A DNA stretch of 7,063 bases, from NCBI GenBank assembly GCA_947484105.1, contig CANKON010000071.1, positions 1 through 7,063 of the forward strand, written 5' to 3'. Numbering within the stretch: position 1 is the stretch's first letter; each line of letters starts with the position of its first letter. Source of the DNA: Methylococcaceae bacterium (lineage in GTDB: Bacteria > Pseudomonadota > Gammaproteobacteria > Methylococcales > Methylomonadaceae). The notes below the pieces were generated by a model. The model had not been told where the DNA came from and ran no database searches. It saw nothing but the letters and a program-made list of their open reading frames with translations. Below, piece by piece: positions 6,300 through 7,063 of the stretch. Position numbers and translations under genes: made by a program.

Positions 6300-6691
6300 T
6301 GGCAAAAAGGACAAGTTGAAAATCAAGTGCGTAATATCCGTGAATGGTTATTTACGCCCATGGCAAAGTTCAACAATTTTGAAGAATTAAATGCTCTTTG
6401 TTAGCTATGCACTGCAACGTTTATTAAATTCTTCGAGTTAGCAGAACGAAACATTCCACACAAACGGAATTTTTCGTTCAAGAACAGCCGCGGTTAAATA
6501 AAATCACGGCTGAATTTGATGGTTACGTCGAAAAATCGATTCGAGTTTCAACTTGTCTGATTCGTATTGGCCACCACAAGCAGATTGTAGTCGTTATGAT
6601 CAATTACGGAGTGTGGCAGCATGAGCATAAATTATCATCAGGAGCTGAAAAATCTCAATCTTATCAGGAAAATTATGCTCATATTTCTTGA
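6300..6691 (+). pseudogene. istA: Degenerate IS21-family transposase (istA) fragment
   Basis: Two plus-strand frames together spell the middle-to-late part of an IS21-type IstA. From 6300: WQKGQVENQVRNIREWLF, then TPMAKFNNFEELNA, ending in a TAG at 6402. A one-base frame change near 6397 gives LLAMHCN, a TAA at 6425, then FVQEQPRLNKITAEFDGYVEK and SIRVSTCLIR, open to a TGA at 6689. The KGQVEN...NIREWLFTPMAKF stretch is highly characteristic of IstA; its first Glu probably corresponds to the last acid of the DDE triad (family inference). The N-terminal HTH, the earlier catalytic aspartates, the istB partner and recognisable IS ends are all missing. After SIRVSTCLIR the reading (GHHKQIVVVMINYGVW) no longer matches clearly, so there may be an internal deletion or fusion. 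Cannot be active. The relic lies between valS and the operon, converging on valS. Confidence 0.85.
6621..6682. repeat. Long-loop inverted repeat downstream of valS
   Basis: ATGAGCATAA (6621-6630) and TTATGCTCAT (6673-6682) are perfect 10-bp inverted arms around a 42-base loop. The loop holds a loose direct repeat (TATCATCAGGA / TTATCAGGA). It could be a weak transcript-end structure for valS or a small element boundary. No T-tract supports an intrinsic terminator. Confidence 0.4.
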
Positions 6692-6724
6692 TTTCTAACA
6701 CGGTATCTTTTTATTTTGTAAAAC

Positions 6725-7063
6725 TTACAACGCGCTAATTTTAACGTATTGCGCTTGTAAATTCCCCAACGTCGATTGCAATTCTCCCAAACGAGCTCGT
6801 TCTTTTTCAAGAACAGCTGCGGGAGCTTTTTCAACAAACGATGGATTACTCAATTTCACGTCAATGCGCTCTAATTCTGTTTGAATTTTCAAAATTTCTT
6901 TATCCAAACGCGCCAACTCAGCGGTTTTATCAATCAAGCCTGCCATCGGAATCAAAATCTGCATTTCACCCACAATTGCCATTGCCGATTCAGGTGCCAT
7001 GTCATCTGCATTCAGCCACGTCATCGTTTCTAAACGCGCCAATCGGTTCAAATAAATACGATT
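6725..7063 (-). CDS. valS: Valyl-tRNA synthetase, C-terminal part
   Basis: The last 112 codons and a TAA are present; the gene enters from the right edge with its catalytic core outside. Seen: the end of the anticodon-binding helical domain (NRLARLETMTWLN), then EMQILIPMAGLID, followed by the C-terminal charged coiled-coil arm (LARLDKEILKIQTELERID, LSNPSFVEKAPAAVLEKERA, ending KISAL). In ValS this arm contacts the tRNA elbow, and its length here is normal. The full enzyme charges tRNA-Val and edits misactivated threonine in the cytoplasm. The gene is co-directional with the signalling operon but 600 bp away, so it is probably a separate unit. No strong terminator follows it, so some read-through toward the operon is possible. 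The residue at 7051 is a TTG leucine inside the gene, not a start. Confidence 0.95.
   Translation of the reverse strand, partial: NRIYLNRLARLETMTWLNADDMAPESAMAIVGEMQILIPMAGLIDKTAELARLDKEILKIQTELERIDVKLSNPSFVEKAPAAVLEKERARLGELQSTLGNLQAQYVKISAL

Larger units (their letters stand above)
6123..6724. other. Intergenic region between valS and the signalling operon
   Basis: About 600 bases without an intact gene. From right to left it contains the AT-rich valS trailer with no clear intrinsic terminator, the long-loop inverted repeat, the istA relic, the two hairpins and the candidate operon promoter with a short leader. At 6257-6299 no coding or regulatory match was recognised. No tRNA or other structural RNA gene was seen. 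Confidence 0.7.

Noticed and set aside
6690..6724. Intrinsic terminator for valS
   Set aside because: Only a short AT-rich fold is present; there is no GC stem followed by a T-run on the minus strand.

Overview
The window is AT-rich and reads almost entirely on the minus strand. Its right edge holds the C-terminal end of valyl-tRNA synthetase (valS). About 600 bases without an intact gene follow, and then a tightly packed signalling operon of five genes runs leftward and off the left edge. The ValS tail (LIPMAGLIDK, then a charged coiled-coil arm) resembles gammaproteobacterial ValS. Low GC, a large PAS/receiver/CheB-CheR repertoire and an IS21-type relic would suit a sulfur-oxidising or methylotrophic gammaproteobacterium. 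That placement is inference, not proof.

Layout from right to left: valS 3' end (7063-6725, minus); an intergenic stretch (6724-6123) with a long-loop inverted repeat (6621-6682), a decayed IS21-family istA fragment on the plus strand (6300-6691), two adjacent perfect hairpins (6213-6256) and a candidate sigma70-type promoter for the operon (6187-6214, minus). The operon follows: a soluble PAS sensor kinase of the HisKA_3 type (6122-5031); a NarL/FixJ-type response regulator with a GTG start (5034-4396); a protein made only of two receiver domains (4393-3590); a 984-residue CheB-CheR fusion with PAS-like domains and a heptad-repeat linker (3603-649); and a PAS protein cut by the window edge (652-1). 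Junctions are a 4-bp overlap, a 2-bp gap, a 14-bp overlap and a 4-bp overlap, so transcription is very probably shared and translation coupled.

Reading of the system: the kinase and LuxR-type regulator form a conventional two-component pair. The double-receiver protein can take phosphoryl groups but has no output domain, so a phosphate-sink, relay or scaffold role is likely. The CheB-CheR protein keeps the key residues of both the methylesterase and the methyltransferase. No chemoreceptor, CheA, CheW or membrane segment is visible, so the module looks cytoplasmic and its methylation substrate is unknown. The kinase has Ser where HisKA_3 kinases usually carry the phosphatase Gln/His (HDELGS), which may make the extra receivers important for signal shut-off. 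CheB-CheR-PAS fusions and their NEEL-type heptad linker are known families. The gene combination and the structured upstream region are the parts most worth a second look.
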